Positions 1 through 13,514 of a stretch of 64,000 nucleotides of DNA are shown here, piece by piece. The stretch's first letter is position 1; every line of letters starts with the position of its first letter. The position numbers and the translations under genes are program-made. The notes beneath the pieces are model-generated. The model was given only the letters and a program-made list of their open reading frames with translations. It was not told the origin of the DNA and made no database searches. The DNA is from Musa acuminata AAA Group (lineage: Eukaryota > Streptophyta > Magnoliopsida > Zingiberales > Musaceae), in the NCBI RefSeq assembly GCF_036884655.1, contig NC_088340.1, positions 5,415,501 to 5,479,500 on the forward strand, read 5' to 3'.

Positions 1-1113
1 TATTTCCTGAATTCAAGTTAAAACAGAATAAATTTGAACTCCAAGGGCAAAAATGTCATGTAGCTATGCGTAGACTAGAGAAAGCATAAAAAATTATTGT
101 AAATGACATCTCGAGCAGATAATATCTGGGAATTGGGCAAGATCAATATCACCAAGACTCTGAACATCCATATTATGAATTGTATTTATTATGTAATAGC
201 ATGCAAAAATGCTTTTGTAAGTCAAAATTAACTGTCAACAATAATCAAGCATGATTATTGAAGATACTAAGTATCAGGGGTTGAACTCACCCAACAACAA
301 CATGCAATCTATGATGTGACAATTATAAATGTACCTTTGTCATTTTAAAGCTTCTTATAAATATTTTCTTATAACATAAAAACACAAAAACATAAAAGCC
401 ATAATATTTTATAAAAAAATATTTTCTCCTTTATGTCCCATATCTCCATTTTGTTCTCGCTGAGGAAAACACTCGGATAAACATCCAAATCAGATTCTGA
501 TATCCATATCAAAGCAATAAAACATGAACAACCAACAGTCTTCATTTACCTAGAATGAGCTAGACCAAATCAACTGACTATTATAGTCTCCATTTACCTA
601 AAATTTATCATATCAATGGGGAATAGTTCATCAAGTAACTCAATGAACACAATAAGCATTTACAAACAAGAATATATAGGACATTGGTGGTCAAGGAATA
701 GTAGGTTGTTTGTGGATTCTAAGCTGTCGATTCAAGCACTTAGATACTAGCATAGGATCATAATTATCATTTAGATTCCAAAATTATGCAATGTATTAGG
801 ACATTGGTCCCCTGACCCCTGAACTATTGGTAAAACCATCAAAGTATAGATAAAGCATTCGATTGGAAACAACCTCTCTCCTTAATTGAGTAAGATAGCA
901 TAAATTGACCCATCTAGACCAAGCACTGGTAGGAATCTTGTGATTTGGGCCATTCTTCACCGATAAATCATTGGATTGAAGGCTTGGAACAAGGTTGTAC
1001 ATACTGATTTGATACCCATCCTAATCCCTTCTCTTGTTTTTAGAAATATATGTAAAAGAAGAAATAAATATCGAATAAATAAGGAAACTAATGATCAGAC
1101 AAATAAAACTGAC

Positions 1114-4100
1114 CTGATAACTGAGCTAACATCTTCTGCAAAGTCTCGGTATAACCGGTCAATATACCAGCACAGATTATCAATGATGAACCATGACCTG
1201 CAGTACATAACGAGAACCAGAGACAAATAGATCAGGCATCAAAAAGGAAATTTGCCTAATATTATTTGCATTCATAGGCATAAAGAACTAAAACCACTTC
1301 AAAAATCCAAATTCTGCTTGCAGAACATAAATTAGCATCATCGCTGGTTGTTAATATGTTTGAAGTTTGGTGCAGAGCACATCCAATTTATTTTGGTCAT
1401 GACTAGCTTATTAGTGCTAAAATAAACAAAGAAATGGATATGAAGGTAAAGAATAACTTCTCCAATAAGTCAATTAATGTACAACGTCAAAATGAAGAAA
1501 TTAAGTAGCCATATATGTAAGCCAAGAAAAAACAATCATTTCAGCATGGCACCTAGGAAAAACTCTACTCAATTAAGAATAAATGACACTAACATTAGCT
1601 GTACCAGTAAAAAAAAAAATTACCCAAAATTATTCTAGAATGCCAGTTGACTTCAAAAACTATAAGGCCAAAACACAAGCAAAGCGAATTAGCACCAAGT
1701 ATTGTGACTAGAATACGCAATAGCATTGGATAATGAATCATTAAGAAAAAAATTGGACTGCCTTCTACAATATCTATATAGTTAATCATGAGGACGTCTA
1801 TGAAACCAGAAACCCAAAATCATTCTAGAGTCTGAAACTTTACCCTATGACATATTATAAATTAACGTTGTTCGAAGATACTTATTAGATGAATGGTGAA
1901 TAACAAGGGCTGTCATTTCATGACAAGGTAATGATGAAACATTTTCTACATACAGCATGTTGTGTCAATTAGAACAATTCAGGTGAAAGCATTGTCCTAT
2001 CCATGCCAACATGGGTCTAGATAGTGCATGTCCAAACTATTAATGAACTACGTGTACCAATTTATGCCAGTCTGAGGACTTATGTGTTGCATGTAATGTT
2101 TTTGTTGAGTTATAAGGTCCAAGTACATTTTGTAAAATACTTGTAAATACTTTGTATGTTGGGTCATTTTACAGACTGTTGATGTGGCTAGTTTAAAATG
2201 CCATGCTTGGTTTTCACCAATTTATAGTCTTGCACAATGATAACTTGAGTATAGGCTTCATGAGAAGACTATCATCTGTTTCAACAACTATTCATGACAG
2301 ATCCCTTAGATGATTTTCAGAGTCAGACTTGAAACGGAGATCTTAGGGCCAATGATAAAGGTGCCAATAACTTTCCTTCATTTTAGTGCATGATGGACAT
2401 AGCACATCTTACATAATCTCCATTGCTAAAGGAGCTTTATTTAAGTGTCCTAGAATGGAGCAGGGATCTGCAGTGGTGGCAAAATTTCTTGCAAAGTACA
2501 CAGGTATTATGCTTTCAAACTTGGCTCTCTCCCTATGGCATGTTGTAGATCATAAATAGAGTTGGAGTTTGTAAGTAAATCTACCAACACAGCACATATC
2601 ATATGTCACCTCAAAGTTGGTGGAACACTCGAAATAATTTGATGAGGTACTAAAGGGTAGATTCATCCGCCATTCAAAAGTTGCCCTTCAGTCCCCAATG
2701 TTGTTCCACTAGTAGCACGGGAGTCTGTCTTTTCATGGCCTATGGGTATATAATACAAATATTAAGAACCCTATCCATTTCACTTCATACCTATTTAATC
2801 AATTCACAAGGCAAATGATTCCAAACTTGACTTCAATGAGGTTATTGGAATGTATGGATTGTCGAGGGAGACAAGAAGAAGACTATATGTGTCACCATGC
2901 ACAAAGCATATTCATAGTAATGTCCTCCATATTGGCAAATAATCAAATCCTATTTTTACCTTGATGCACAAATTCCAATATCAAAGTATGAATTTGCAAG
3001 CTAAAAGGACTCCAAACTTGACTATGAAACAGGTAATTTGGAAGAATGAATTGCTGCAGGAGATAAGTAGAAAACAATGAGCCTCACCAAACATAAACTA
3101 TTCAAATATAAACTAATATTCTTTGTACTAACAAATGCTCCGACCTTATTTTGTGCCTTGATGCATGAATTCAAATTCCAGTTGGTATGCACGGTGTTTG
3201 CTAGTCTGATTAAGGACTGGTATAGAAACATACCATCTGATACCCATCGACAATATTTATGTAATATTATTTTTTAGGTGATTGCAAGCAATAGAAATCA
3301 ATATACCAGCCTAATACATCGGTACCAGTTTGATACATTACTCAAACCAATATCAGATTGAGATTTAGATCCTTTCCCAGATAAACCACTTCTCTAAGAG
3401 CACCTGGACAAGTGGTTGTTTATCTTGATGACAACATGATCCAGAGTCAAACTATAGAGAAGCACATCTATCACTTAAGATCTATCAATCATATTCTATA
3501 AGAGAATTCCCTTTATATGAATATGTGCTAATTTGCCCAAGATACCTTGTTTTTGGGGCATTATATTGACAGTGGAATTGTTTGCACGGACAATATTGTG
3601 ATGTTGTGGAGTGACAGACTAACAAAAGTGACAGTTGTGGTCATTTCTTGGGTTTTATCAACTCCTATTGGTACATCATTGAGGATTATAACAAGCCACA
3701 CTGTCAATAGGTTTGCTGAACAACAATCAATCTTAGATATGGTTTCGAAGTGTTTGGCAGGTTTCAATGATCAGCAAGTGAACTAACCTTTATCATTAAT
3801 AGCTAACATCGATATTTTGGGGTCCAAGTGTAGGAGGGCATCAGGTCGTGTGTGAGACTTGGAAGCTGACAAAAGGATTTATGCTATCCTGTTCATGAGA
3901 TGGAGATGGCTGTTGCTTGAGGACTCGGAGTTTTATTTCCTTGGGTGTTAGTATTCTTAGTACAGTGGCATACTGATGCAGGCTAACACATACCAACCAG
4001 TTCAGATGGTATAGATTGATATCCACATCCATGTCAATAATAGTTAGCTGACACATGATAGCATGACATAGCATGCTGGAAGTTGAATGACAAATTTAAA

Positions 4101-7100
4101 TGACAAGAGTTGATCAACCATGTCATGATTCACCTTACCGGTCCGTACCTATGTACCGATCGACCATCGGTATGGTACGTATTGACATATTAACACATGG
4201 TATAATGGGGCATACTGATAGACTAATATATACTGCCTATACCGGTCCCCTATTAGATCGATACATACAGCCCATACCGAGCAGTATACCGCGGTATGAC
4301 GAACCTTGAATCAAGCAACGTGAAATCATTGAAAAACAAAGTTTCTTTTGCTCATCTGCACTATCTTCTTCTATCTTGTTTTCACTATTCTCTTTCTTTC
4401 TGTCTACATTCAGTTTCCTCTCTTTCACTAGACTCAGTCTATCACTATTCTTTGGTTGCAATTCATGAGTGTTAACCAGTTCAACCGAGACGTTATGATT
4501 TTACTTAAAATCAAGTGATCTGCATCCTGGTCTAGTCTCATACCCAGCAATACTAACAAAATCACCATCCTTGAACAGATAATTACAGTACTTATGAATG
4601 AAAAGGTGACCAAATCAAGATAAGAATTATTGATGCATGATTAGAACGAGATAAGCATGCTTTACAAGTGAAAATATTATTAATATAAGAGTACCATTTT
4701 AATTTCAACTGATGTCTTTGTTAATGCATACGAATTGATTAGTGGTCCCAAGTTTGAGTGCACGTATGAATGTCATATACATCATTTAATGTAATGAAAT
4801 TTTTTTGAAATTTTTTTGAAAAAAAAAATTCAACTGATATATAAGTAGTGGCTCTCAAAGAAAGGCATAAGTTTTGAGACCAAGGTTCGTTTAGCTTCTT
4901 GTCACTAAACCATAACCAGCAAAAAGAGTCACAGTTCAGCATATAATAGCATTAATTCAAAAGGATCTACTGAGCCTATTAAATAATTGCTTCTTGAAGA
5001 ATTGCATCACCTTACTGCAAATAGCAGTGAACATCATAGAAAATATGTGAAAGGCAAAAACATATAGATAAAGGAAGTACAAAAATAAATTAACCAAAGG
5101 CAACCACATTGTCCATTGGTACTAAAATAAACCCATTAAATTATGAAATGTTTGTGAAGAAAGTACCGAATCCCGATTCTGATATTGTATCACAAATCCA
5201 CGTCATAAACATAGCACCAATAACTAATAAAAAGCTTGTGACGGCAACATGCTTGGCTCTGAAACAATACAAACATTTAATATATGAGACAACATGAAAA
5301 ATTTCATACCCAAACATCCATCCATGTCATACCAAAGCTTTATAATCTTTCCTTCAAGATGATAGATCTCAAGTTCATTAATATACAAATATAAACAAAA
5401 GCCCACTGTCAAAAGATTTTACAGAAGGGAAAATAAGCATAAGCAAATAGAACCTTTAATAAGATATTCACAACCAATGGCTGTCCCATTTAATTCAACT
5501 GTTTTCAAATTTGATCCTAAAATTTACCACAAGTTAATGTTCTGAACAAGCCCCTTATAAAACTCCATGTCATCTATCGAATATGATAAGATCTGAAAGA
5601 TTTTGTACAATAATTTTAAGCTGTAGTACGTAGCAATTGTGACAAGATCAACCTTTCTGTTTCTGCTTATAAATTTTAAACTTTTAGATGTAAAGTTATT
5701 GTACCTCCAAAAAATAATATTTATTCTAGATTAAATGAACCCTGCAACCAATCTCCAAATATCGGCTCATCATCTCCATCATTGAAAATCACATCTAGAC
5801 ATCCGTCATCTACAACCTTCTTGCAAGCAAACCTTCAATTTAATACAATGATGGTTAATGACACAAGGATAGATGGACATTTACAAACTTCCCAACCCTA
5901 GCATTCTCCTATTAAGTGTAGGACTCCCTCCAAGACACCATAGGCTAGAATCTGAATAGCATCTCCTATCCCTATCAAACTGTTCGTGGCTATCCAAGCG
6001 AACACAAATTGGACTATAGTAACCTAAATTACTGGATTTGTTTAAATTAGAATAATAACTAATTCACAGTCTCATAATATGTTCATGTCACGCCATGCCC
6101 CATTAGAAATCCGCACGCTTATCTCAAAATATCTAGTGGGCACAAATTGTACCATCCCAATTTTACATTAGTACCATCCCAATTTTGCAAAACATGGTTT
6201 TCTTTTTCAAAACTGTGTTGTTCTGATCCATGCCCAAGTTAGGTTAGATTTGAAACATATGCTATTCGCTGATAGCATGTATATTGTTCTAACAATCTGC
6301 TACGTAATGGAAAAAAATTTAGGCACTGATACAATAAAGACGCAAAAGTAAAGAATTATATTTCTTAATGATGTTTAAACATTTTTAAACCTTATAAAAT
6401 GAAATAGGTAACTGCAACCATGTTCAATTATACTAAATCCCACAGGTTCATATATTTATTTTCAGTTAATGTACATTAAATAGTTAAATTTTATTATAGT
6501 TTAGGCGATTTCCTAGAAAGGCCCCAAGTTTTGGATTTTTCCTGGATAGCAGCCTTAATTTCTAGAATGTCCATTGAGAGTCCTCATCTTTTAAAATGAT
6601 AAAAATGTGACAACTAGCAAGGTTAATTTTTGAGTTACCATGCAACCGAGCTAGACAGAATGAGTTAATCCAGTTCAGTGTTAAATTGACTCAATTACAG
6701 TATTTTTGAAATAGGATTATAGTGTTTTCGGTTCAACCTAACAAGCTACAGTGATTTTTATTAGGGTTATAGTGTTTTTTGTTATTGAACTAAAGGCACA
6801 ATAGCACTATTCAAATATATTGCAAATAAATCTTAATTAATTTAAATTTTCATAAATATTAATTATTAGAACAAAACACTATGAATAAAAAACACTATAT
6901 CTCTATTCAGAGACACTCTAGACCAAAAACATTGTAACTCTATTAAAAAAAAGGGGGAATACTGAACTGGTTTAAGCAAATTGATTTTGGCAGAAAATCA
7001 CTTTTTTAAGGATATTTTGGTCTTTTTACAGAGGGAAGAATCTTGGAAATATAGAAATGAGGGGTGTTATCCGAGAAAAACACAAGGCTTGGGGCTTTTC

Positions 7101-10100
7101 TCGGAAAATCACCCTTTATAGTTTTATATTTTTCACTGTGAGTGACACAGGATTTTCTGCTTGTTTTTGCTAATCCTAAGCTACCACCTGGCTTAGGGAC
7201 AGGTTCTTGGTCAATGGTCACCTAAGCTTTTCAGCAAAATCACTAATCATTCAGTTAACCTCTTCTTTAACCACCTGTTGGTTCTACCTCTCAATATCCC
7301 TATCCATGACAAGGTAGAGGCATTGAGTTCCCAAAAGGCAGATGATAGCCATATATGAAAGAAAAGTGGAAAAGTAAAACAAACCAAGACCAGTAAAGCT
7401 TGATGGGTATTATCGAGGTTTTTCTCAGTTGGATTTTCATAAGTATTATTAGATGAAGCAGACTCAAGTACCGCCCAACTGAATGTCACCAAACAGTAGC
7501 TTTAGATTTAGACATAAAGGAGTCCAAATCTAGCTAAGTTGAAACAAGACAAGGCAACCACTTTTTATCGTCAACAAATATGGATCAAGATCTACTCAAG
7601 GCACGTTGGCAATGCTTTCATTGAACAGCCAAGCTGCAGACTCAACCTGAACATTGCAATAAACTTGATTATACCTAAACATAACATGCAATAAGACAAC
7701 AAAAAAGCAAGTACAATGTAAGTCCTATATTATGTCACTTTTAAAGAGCAGTATTGTCATATGACAAAAAAAAAATGCAGGAATCTACAATTATTGTTTC
7801 CAGATGTGTGTGTTTTTACTGTATGCAGGTGCAAATTTAGTCACTATACTTGTAACTTTGATGATTTGTCCATGCTTCAATAAAAGCACTGACAGCCCCT
7901 TCTGACCATGCTGCTTTTTGTTGATCAGATGCAATGGCAAAAGTTCAGAACCACAGATGGGCCCATGCTGCGGTTTGTATACTACAAAATCTATACCAAC
8001 AGAGTGCCAAGCTGCACAACTCATGCACAGAAGGTTAACAAATTTTCCGATATGTTACTTGAGCCACCTAGCTTAGCTGTTGTCATGCATGAATCACCAC
8101 AAATGTTAACAAAATCAGCAATACACAATCTAAATATTACAAGTAGATATCACAAAATAAAATTAGTGTAATAGATAGAAGAGTATCATTAATGAAAAGC
8201 ATTCACCATTTCAGTAAACAATCAAAAGAACCAACAGTCACCAGGAAAATTTTCAACAGTAAAATTATCAATCATACCTGTCACTAGCAGCATATATTGA
8301 GTACTGCATTGAATAACAAGCAACAATAATACCTCCCAGTACTGCAAAACCCAACGAGGTCCACCATCTGAAAGCATCAAATCAGATATGTTTTATTTAA
8401 ACAACAATTTACCACATGATGACAAAGTAAAGCATTTGCATTTCAAACATCAGTCTCACTGCATGAGATGTATAAGACACACATATAGCTTTTAATCTTC
8501 TCATGACCATCTAAACCTTCTTTCCGTAGCTTTACCAAAGATGGAACAACATGGCAGAGAACCTGTCACAAAACTAATGAGCTTTAGCACAGTGACAGAA
8601 GGAACATGGCGCACAGTTAATACACCAAACAACTCAATTGACTTTTATCTACAAACCTTTTGACAAAATAAAGTGACATCCTTAATTTAGGAAAGCAGAA
8701 ATTACCCAAGAAACAATACCTATATGTAAGGACCTTGATACATTTTCTGCGACCAGAATTAATTGTCTTGTGTATTTCTCAGTTAAAGAGTGGATCCTAA
8801 TTGCTTCCATTCACTCTCATAAGTGTTTTGTTAATGAATATGCAGGCAAGGTATACAGACACAATCACACCAATCTAAATACCAGTTGTAGAGACCACTG
8901 AAAACAACTGAACCAACCATCCCGACTAGTATTTATTGATCTGGGCATGAACCAAGATGAGGACCACCCTTTTCGAATGGTCCCATCACATTTTTATACA
9001 TAAGCTGCAGACTCGCAATGCCACCCACCTCCTGCCACTAGATCAATATTTTTTTCCCCACCTCTACCTCCTCCTTGCCCCCCTTCTTCCATGTTGTATC
9101 ATGGCACATACTAGCATACACCGGCATGGACTGAATCAATACTATTATGGACCAACATGAGTTGTGTTTGGTACAAATCAATGTTTGACTAACTATCCAA
9201 AACGGTACGAAACGAGTCATACGTACCAATCCACCAGCTAGTTGGTACACAGAGCAGTCCGTTTCGGATGATATGCAGGAAATGGGTGATGTATCAACCG
9301 CTACGGGTCCGTATCTATTGACCGATACAGATTGGTACCAGTCAAAATTTAACCGATAATGGGTCAAGTTTGACCCGACGATCAAATTGACCATTGGAGC
9401 CTCTTTTAGGGCTTTAAATCTCCTCCCTCTGCCCTCTTTCACTCACTCTCATTCTCACTCTCTTTCTCACACCACTCTCTCTTGTGATTAAAATTTCTAA
9501 TTGGAAATTCATAATTGCAGTATTAACTCTCTCTAAATTACATAACAAGTTGTTTATGAGGTCAGTCATTGACCACTGGGATTCATAACCTATGGCCCAA
9601 GTAATGTCAAGAAACAAATTCTAATAGCACAACTATGTGAACTACAATGTTGCAGAGATGATAGAAATCCAATGCTTTAGTTGCAAGGAATCACTTCTCA
9701 GCTCAACATCTAAGACAGAATTATCATATGCAGAGAAGGTTCAAGTGATAAAAAACCAGAGTTAAAAGTGATTGAAAAAGTACAAGAACAACAGAGATGC
9801 AATTCATAATTGTAGTATTAAGTCACTCCCTCTCTCTAAATTACATTACAAGTTGTTCATGAGGTCAATCATTGACCATTAGGATTCATAACACCCTAAA
9901 TGACTTCAGAACTCCTAGAGGTCCTATTTTCAAACTTTGTGTAGTTTCAAATAAGTAGAGATATAGTCCATGCAGGAAAATAATAACTGCCTCCCTAACT
10001 AATGCAAAACAAGAAGCTTAAAGAACCAAGAAAAAGAATAGAAAGATGATAGAAATAGATCAATTACAAAAGGAATACATCTCAACAACTTGTCAGCTAA

Positions 10101-12118
10101 CACATAAAAGATATGCTATACATGCCTAATGCAAAACTGACCTTTGCACAGTTGTTCATATATAGGAAATAACCTCTGAAACCAAGATGAATATTTAATA
10201 AAACACTAGACACTGAAGTAAGATAGGCAACGGACAATACTGACCTTATCATTATTTGTTAACACTATTAAGGGAAAGATTGCATAAAAATAAAAATTTA
10301 TGAGTCAAAACCTGCATAAGGATTGATGCTGATATCTGAGGACCAAGTCCAAGCTGAAAAAGTGATAGCTTCAGCTCACTGGTAAAGTCACCAAGCTCAT
10401 CTGCACAACATGAAGAATAACACTAAGCAAAAATGACCTGGATAAAGTGCGCCATTTGAGCTAACACTATTAACCACAGAGTATCATGATAGTGTATGTC
10501 AGCATTTGCACAAGGACTATCAACACCTATACTGATCTGTGCTTTTGGAAATATGATTGCAGGAGGACAGCACAGCCCACATAAGCGGTTCATGGCATAG
10601 CACATGATTGTCACAAAAGTGAGATTCTTGATTATTTAATAGATATCCAAAATTAATTTTGCACAACCAGAAGGTATCTCCATACAAGCCAACTAGTACA
10701 ATTGTTGCAATCTACCTAAATGCCATATGAAACAAGATGGTGAACAATTTAATAAGCTTCTCAAGATCATGTTTGAAAGATTAGTCAATCCAGACCAGTG
10801 AAAGGTTATTTCCACTGTGAAATTAAAATAAACTTAAGACAGACCAACCAGAATCAGTCACCCAATTGGTTTTGGATTAATTCTGATTGAAGAGGTCAAT
10901 CTGATGAGAACTGATACCTTCACACTACCATGAAATCAGCTTAACCAGAGAAGATTAGCCCTTCCAAAAAATAAGCAAAAAGCCACGTCCCTCGACTTCT
11001 TTAATTAGAGATGTGAGAAACATCAATCATTACACCTAGTTAACTGCTACAAATTTTCTTCTCGTTAAGCAATTATGATTCTACGGACAAATTTATGTAT
11101 GGTTTGTGTTTGTCAAAACTATAGCAATCTTTAGAAAGTCACACTTCTAGAGTTTCTTCTACTTTAGATTTATTTTTTCCCTTGTTATTCTTTAAATTAA
11201 TTTTGGCTGAATCATGGTTCTACATTTCATGGTCCAATGGCCTATCCGTCTGTTGGATAGGTGGCACGAACTGCAGCACATGCCTCCCAACACTGTGAAT
11301 ACTCAAATCTTAAGAAAATTTTTGCATTATATGCAGACATAGCATGTGTTGGTATGCTAACATGTACCAATCCTATACTGGTTTGGCCAAAGACTAGCAT
11401 CAGTCTGATACCTAAAATATGGGCTGAATTACCAAGCCATGATCAAATCTAAGTAAAGAAGAATACCTGTTGATCCAGCAGCAAAGCTGAGGTAAGTATC
11501 TGGAATCAAACGTCGATCAAAGCCGGGTAGTGGGATGAAGTAGCCAAGGCGGCTTACTATGATCAGCACAGCCGTCACAAAAAGCCTCCGTCGGATCTCA
11601 CTTTTGAAGAAGGATTCCGTGGCATCATCAATTATGGACCCAAGTCGTGTGAAGTTTAAGAAACTATTGTTGAACCTCTTAGCTCTAACCTCCTCAAAGG
11701 AGGCATTAGATGCCACACCCTTCTCCTTAGATCCAAGAAGGTCAGCAGCTTCATCATCCCACATCAAAGCAAACCTTTCTTTGGCTTCAAAAGATGGGTC
11801 TTGCGTCATGTTATTGTTCAAGGAGCAGAACAGCATGGATTTCCTTGCAAGAGACAGACATCCAGTTCTCCTTTTGGATAGTGAAGGTTGCGATTTTTCA
11901 TGGAAGCCACTACTTAATGGAAATTGGCACCCGAGTCGCCTACATGCTGATCCTGAGAGTTCTGGAAAAGGAAAGGAGAGAGAATTTTAGCTAGTGGAAC
12001 AAAAGGAATAAAGAAAAGGAAGGTGAAGGGAGCAAAACTCACGGCCTTGCAACAGGAATTTGCTTTCAAGCGGCCGAAGGAGGCGGAAGTTGAGAAGGGT
12101 TGAAATGGCTGTATCCAT
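1114..12118 (-). CDS. SCY2: SCY2, plastid SecY-type translocase subunit (3' part beyond left edge)
   Basis: Seven exons read in one frame on the minus strand: 12118-12043, 11961-11467, 10400-10312, 8562-8483, 8367-8278, 5258-5167 and 1197-1114. All have GT/AG borders and matching phases, giving 335 codons. Residues 1 to about 70 are rich in Ser, Arg and Leu and look like a chloroplast transit peptide. SecY-like segments follow, including RRRLFVTAVLIIVSRLGYF then IPLPGFDRRLIP, the ELGDFTSELKLSLFQLGLGP loop, a membrane span ending in MTWICDTISESGFG, and HGSSLIICAGILTGY. This matches plant SCY2 rather than SCY1. In Arabidopsis SCY2 is about 575 residues and works with SECA2 and SECE2 in the inner envelope. 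About 60% of the protein is therefore here, and the C-terminal spans lie beyond position 1. The start at 12118 heads an open transit-peptide exon. Introns reach 4 kb and are transposon-rich. Exon 2 has an alternative in-frame acceptor 9 bases on. Confidence 0.93.
3080..3800 (+). mobile_element. Ty3/gypsy reverse-transcriptase relic in SCY2 intron
   Basis: Broken plus-strand reading frames recall the Ty3 RT core. About 3110-3190 reads FFVLTNAPTLFCALMHEF, like the FGLTNAP block. About 3410-3440 resembles the YLDD region with its catalytic site degraded. About 3548-3600 reads FLGHYIDSGIVCTDN, like the FLGH(x)IS segment. About 3650-3700 in another frame gives LGFINSYW. Stops and frameshifts are frequent, and 3190-3390 contains an inserted CGGTAC-type repeat. 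It lies antisense to the host gene and is certainly inactive. Confidence 0.7.
4134..4312. repeat. CGGTAC/GGTATAC-word repeat copy
   Basis: This intronic stretch is packed with near-palindromic words (accggtccgtac, gtaccgatcgacc, cggtatggtacg, ataccggtc, ataccgcggtat). The same vocabulary occurs near 3300-3360, 3940-4060, 9160-9400, 11340-11440, 18196-18375, 53390-53450, 57120 and 57340. It looks like a dispersed non-coding repeat family; the element boundaries cannot be fixed by eye. Confidence 0.55.
6503..7115. mobile_element. Mutator-type MITE with 9-bp TSD (SCY2 intron)
   Basis: The ends are imperfect terminal inverted repeats of roughly 80-90 bases. The left end reads aggcgatttcctagaaagg, and the reverse complement of the right end reads agggtgattttccgagaaaa; both continue into a gccccaag block. 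The element is flanked by a perfect 9-base direct repeat, ttatagttt, at 6494-6502 and 7116-7124. A 613-bp length, long TIRs and a 9-bp TSD are the hallmarks of MULE-derived non-autonomous elements. No transposase coding is present. Confidence 0.85.
9160..9400. repeat. CGGTAC-word repeat copy with CT-rich tail
   Basis: In a SCY2 intron, words such as ggtacgaaacg, cgtaccaatcc, ggtacaca and ggtaccagtc are dense. A pyrimidine-rich run follows (about 9418-9482, ctcctccctctgccctc and similar). The frame open on the minus strand across it has no recognisable domain and is taken as repeat sequence. Confidence 0.5.
9503..9892. repeat. Direct duplication of about 88 bp
   Basis: Segment 9503-9589 (aattcataattg ... 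gattcataac) recurs at 9801-9892 with small indels and substitutions, about 300 bases apart. Both copies share the gaggtcagtcattgacca core. They lie in a SCY2 intron and have no coding sense. Confidence 0.75.
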
Positions 12119-12254
12119 GACCAGGAGAGAAACGAAGACTCCGGCTCGCTACAACTCGGACGGGTTAGGTTGCACAAGAGCTTACCGTCTAGCTTGAAAT
12201 CCGGCCGACCACAACCCCGTTGCCGTGTTCGAGTGAACGCCAGTATCTTCCTCT

Positions 12255-12300
12255 CCCCAAAACCCTCAAAACCCTAGCTTCACCTATTTAACAAAGGAAA
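12255..12300 (-). promoter_or_regulatory. Telo-box-like motif and weak TATA upstream of SCY2
   Basis: About 150 bases upstream of the SCY2 start, the plus strand reads aaaccctcaaaaccctagctt. It contains AAACCCTA, the plant telo-box common near promoters of housekeeping and plastid-biogenesis genes. The minus strand just upstream has ttaaatagg, a weak TATA-like word. Assignment is by motif and position only. Confidence 0.35.
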
Positions 12301-13514
12301 AAGAAAAAAGAAAAAAAGGAAGGCCTGGCAATTAGGAGAGAAATTGCAAGATAAAAACATTGATGCAAAATCAATTCATAATCAAATGTTTTTTTTTTCA
12401 TTCAAACTCAAATGTAAGATCCATATTGGTGGGAAAAGAATGCAAAGAACCGGTACCAAAATACAAAGCCCGGCAATCCATCCCAAACAGAAGGGAAGAA
12501 CAAGGTTTTTTTCGTGTTCTTTTCTAAAGGAACACCGCACCTTAAACGTTATAATATAAGGATCAATGGAAGCTGTGGAATGGCGTAGAGGAGGGAGGCC
12601 CACTCACTGGGGACGCGGATGCTGCGCGATTAGACGCTTTGAGACGGTGGTCATCGAACAGGAGGACGATGTTAGAGGCCGTGAGGCGGAGGATTTCCAA
12701 TTTCACCAGCTTAATCGGACGCCGTTCACCCTCACGGAGTATGAGAGCGAACCGCGAGGAAGGGAGAGGAGAGGGAGGGAAAGGAGGGGCGAAAGGCAGA
12801 CGTCGAGCGGCAGCGCAAGGGATTAGCTTTTAAGCCCAAAAATACTTTTACATGTTCATAGATAACCCAAAAACACACCTGACTTATGATTGGATTCACT
12901 GGCCCTATAAGTGGGTCCCACTCTTTATTAAGTCGTTGCCAGCAGTGGCATTTTCATGGGAAAAGTTACGCCATCTAACGGTGCATGGAACGCCAAAAGG
13001 ATCTATCATGGGGAAACGCAAAACATGAGCGGTCTAGATTTGCCAAGTCCCGCCCGGTCGCCCAGCGACCGAATGCTTAATCGGGCAGGGATGTGTAGCA
13101 AGAAAATCCCAACATGTTTCTCGGAGGTATATGTCTCTATAATAATAGTCAGCAGCCAAACCTTTCACACAAGGATATCAAATTTCCCACAATTTCCGCA
13201 CATGAGAAGTTGCTCGAGGGTTGAGGCCTTGACAAACCTGACAAAAAATAGATCGAAACACAGGAACAAACCAGCAAAGGTGTGAAGACGAGAACCGATG
13301 TGCTTAGTCCCTAATGAATTATTTAACTTCAAGCAACACAGGGAAAATGATTCAAACTGTTAAAATGATCCCACAATCTTTATACACAATTATGGTTCCC
13401 CAGGTTCTAAAAAATTAAGCAAAGTATAAAGCATCCCACAACCCACATGCTTTCAATAAGCATGGAGCTGCCAATTTAGTTTTAACCCAAAAGATGTTTG
13501 AATAACTTTGCAGT
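12301..13514. other. Intergenic: SCY2 promoter side and RAD23 3' side
   Basis: No gene was recognised. A GC- and purine-rich block at about 12566-12830 is open in plus frames, but the products are Arg/Glu/Gly-rich and contain no domain. It may be a degenerate first exon or leader. The 13290-13514 part probably contains the RAD23 3' UTR. Confidence 0.5.

Noticed and set aside
796..1230. Short frames at 796-1002 (minus) and 976-1230 (plus)
   Set aside because: The second overlaps a SCY2 exon in antisense. The first has no SecY content and no matching splice sites.
9038..9442. 134-codon minus-strand frame
   Set aside because: Lies over a CGGTAC-word repeat and its CT tail; no domain.
12566..12833. 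Possible first exon in a GC block between SCY2 and RAD23
   Set aside because: Short Arg/Glu-rich frames, no convincing splice partner and no family recognised.
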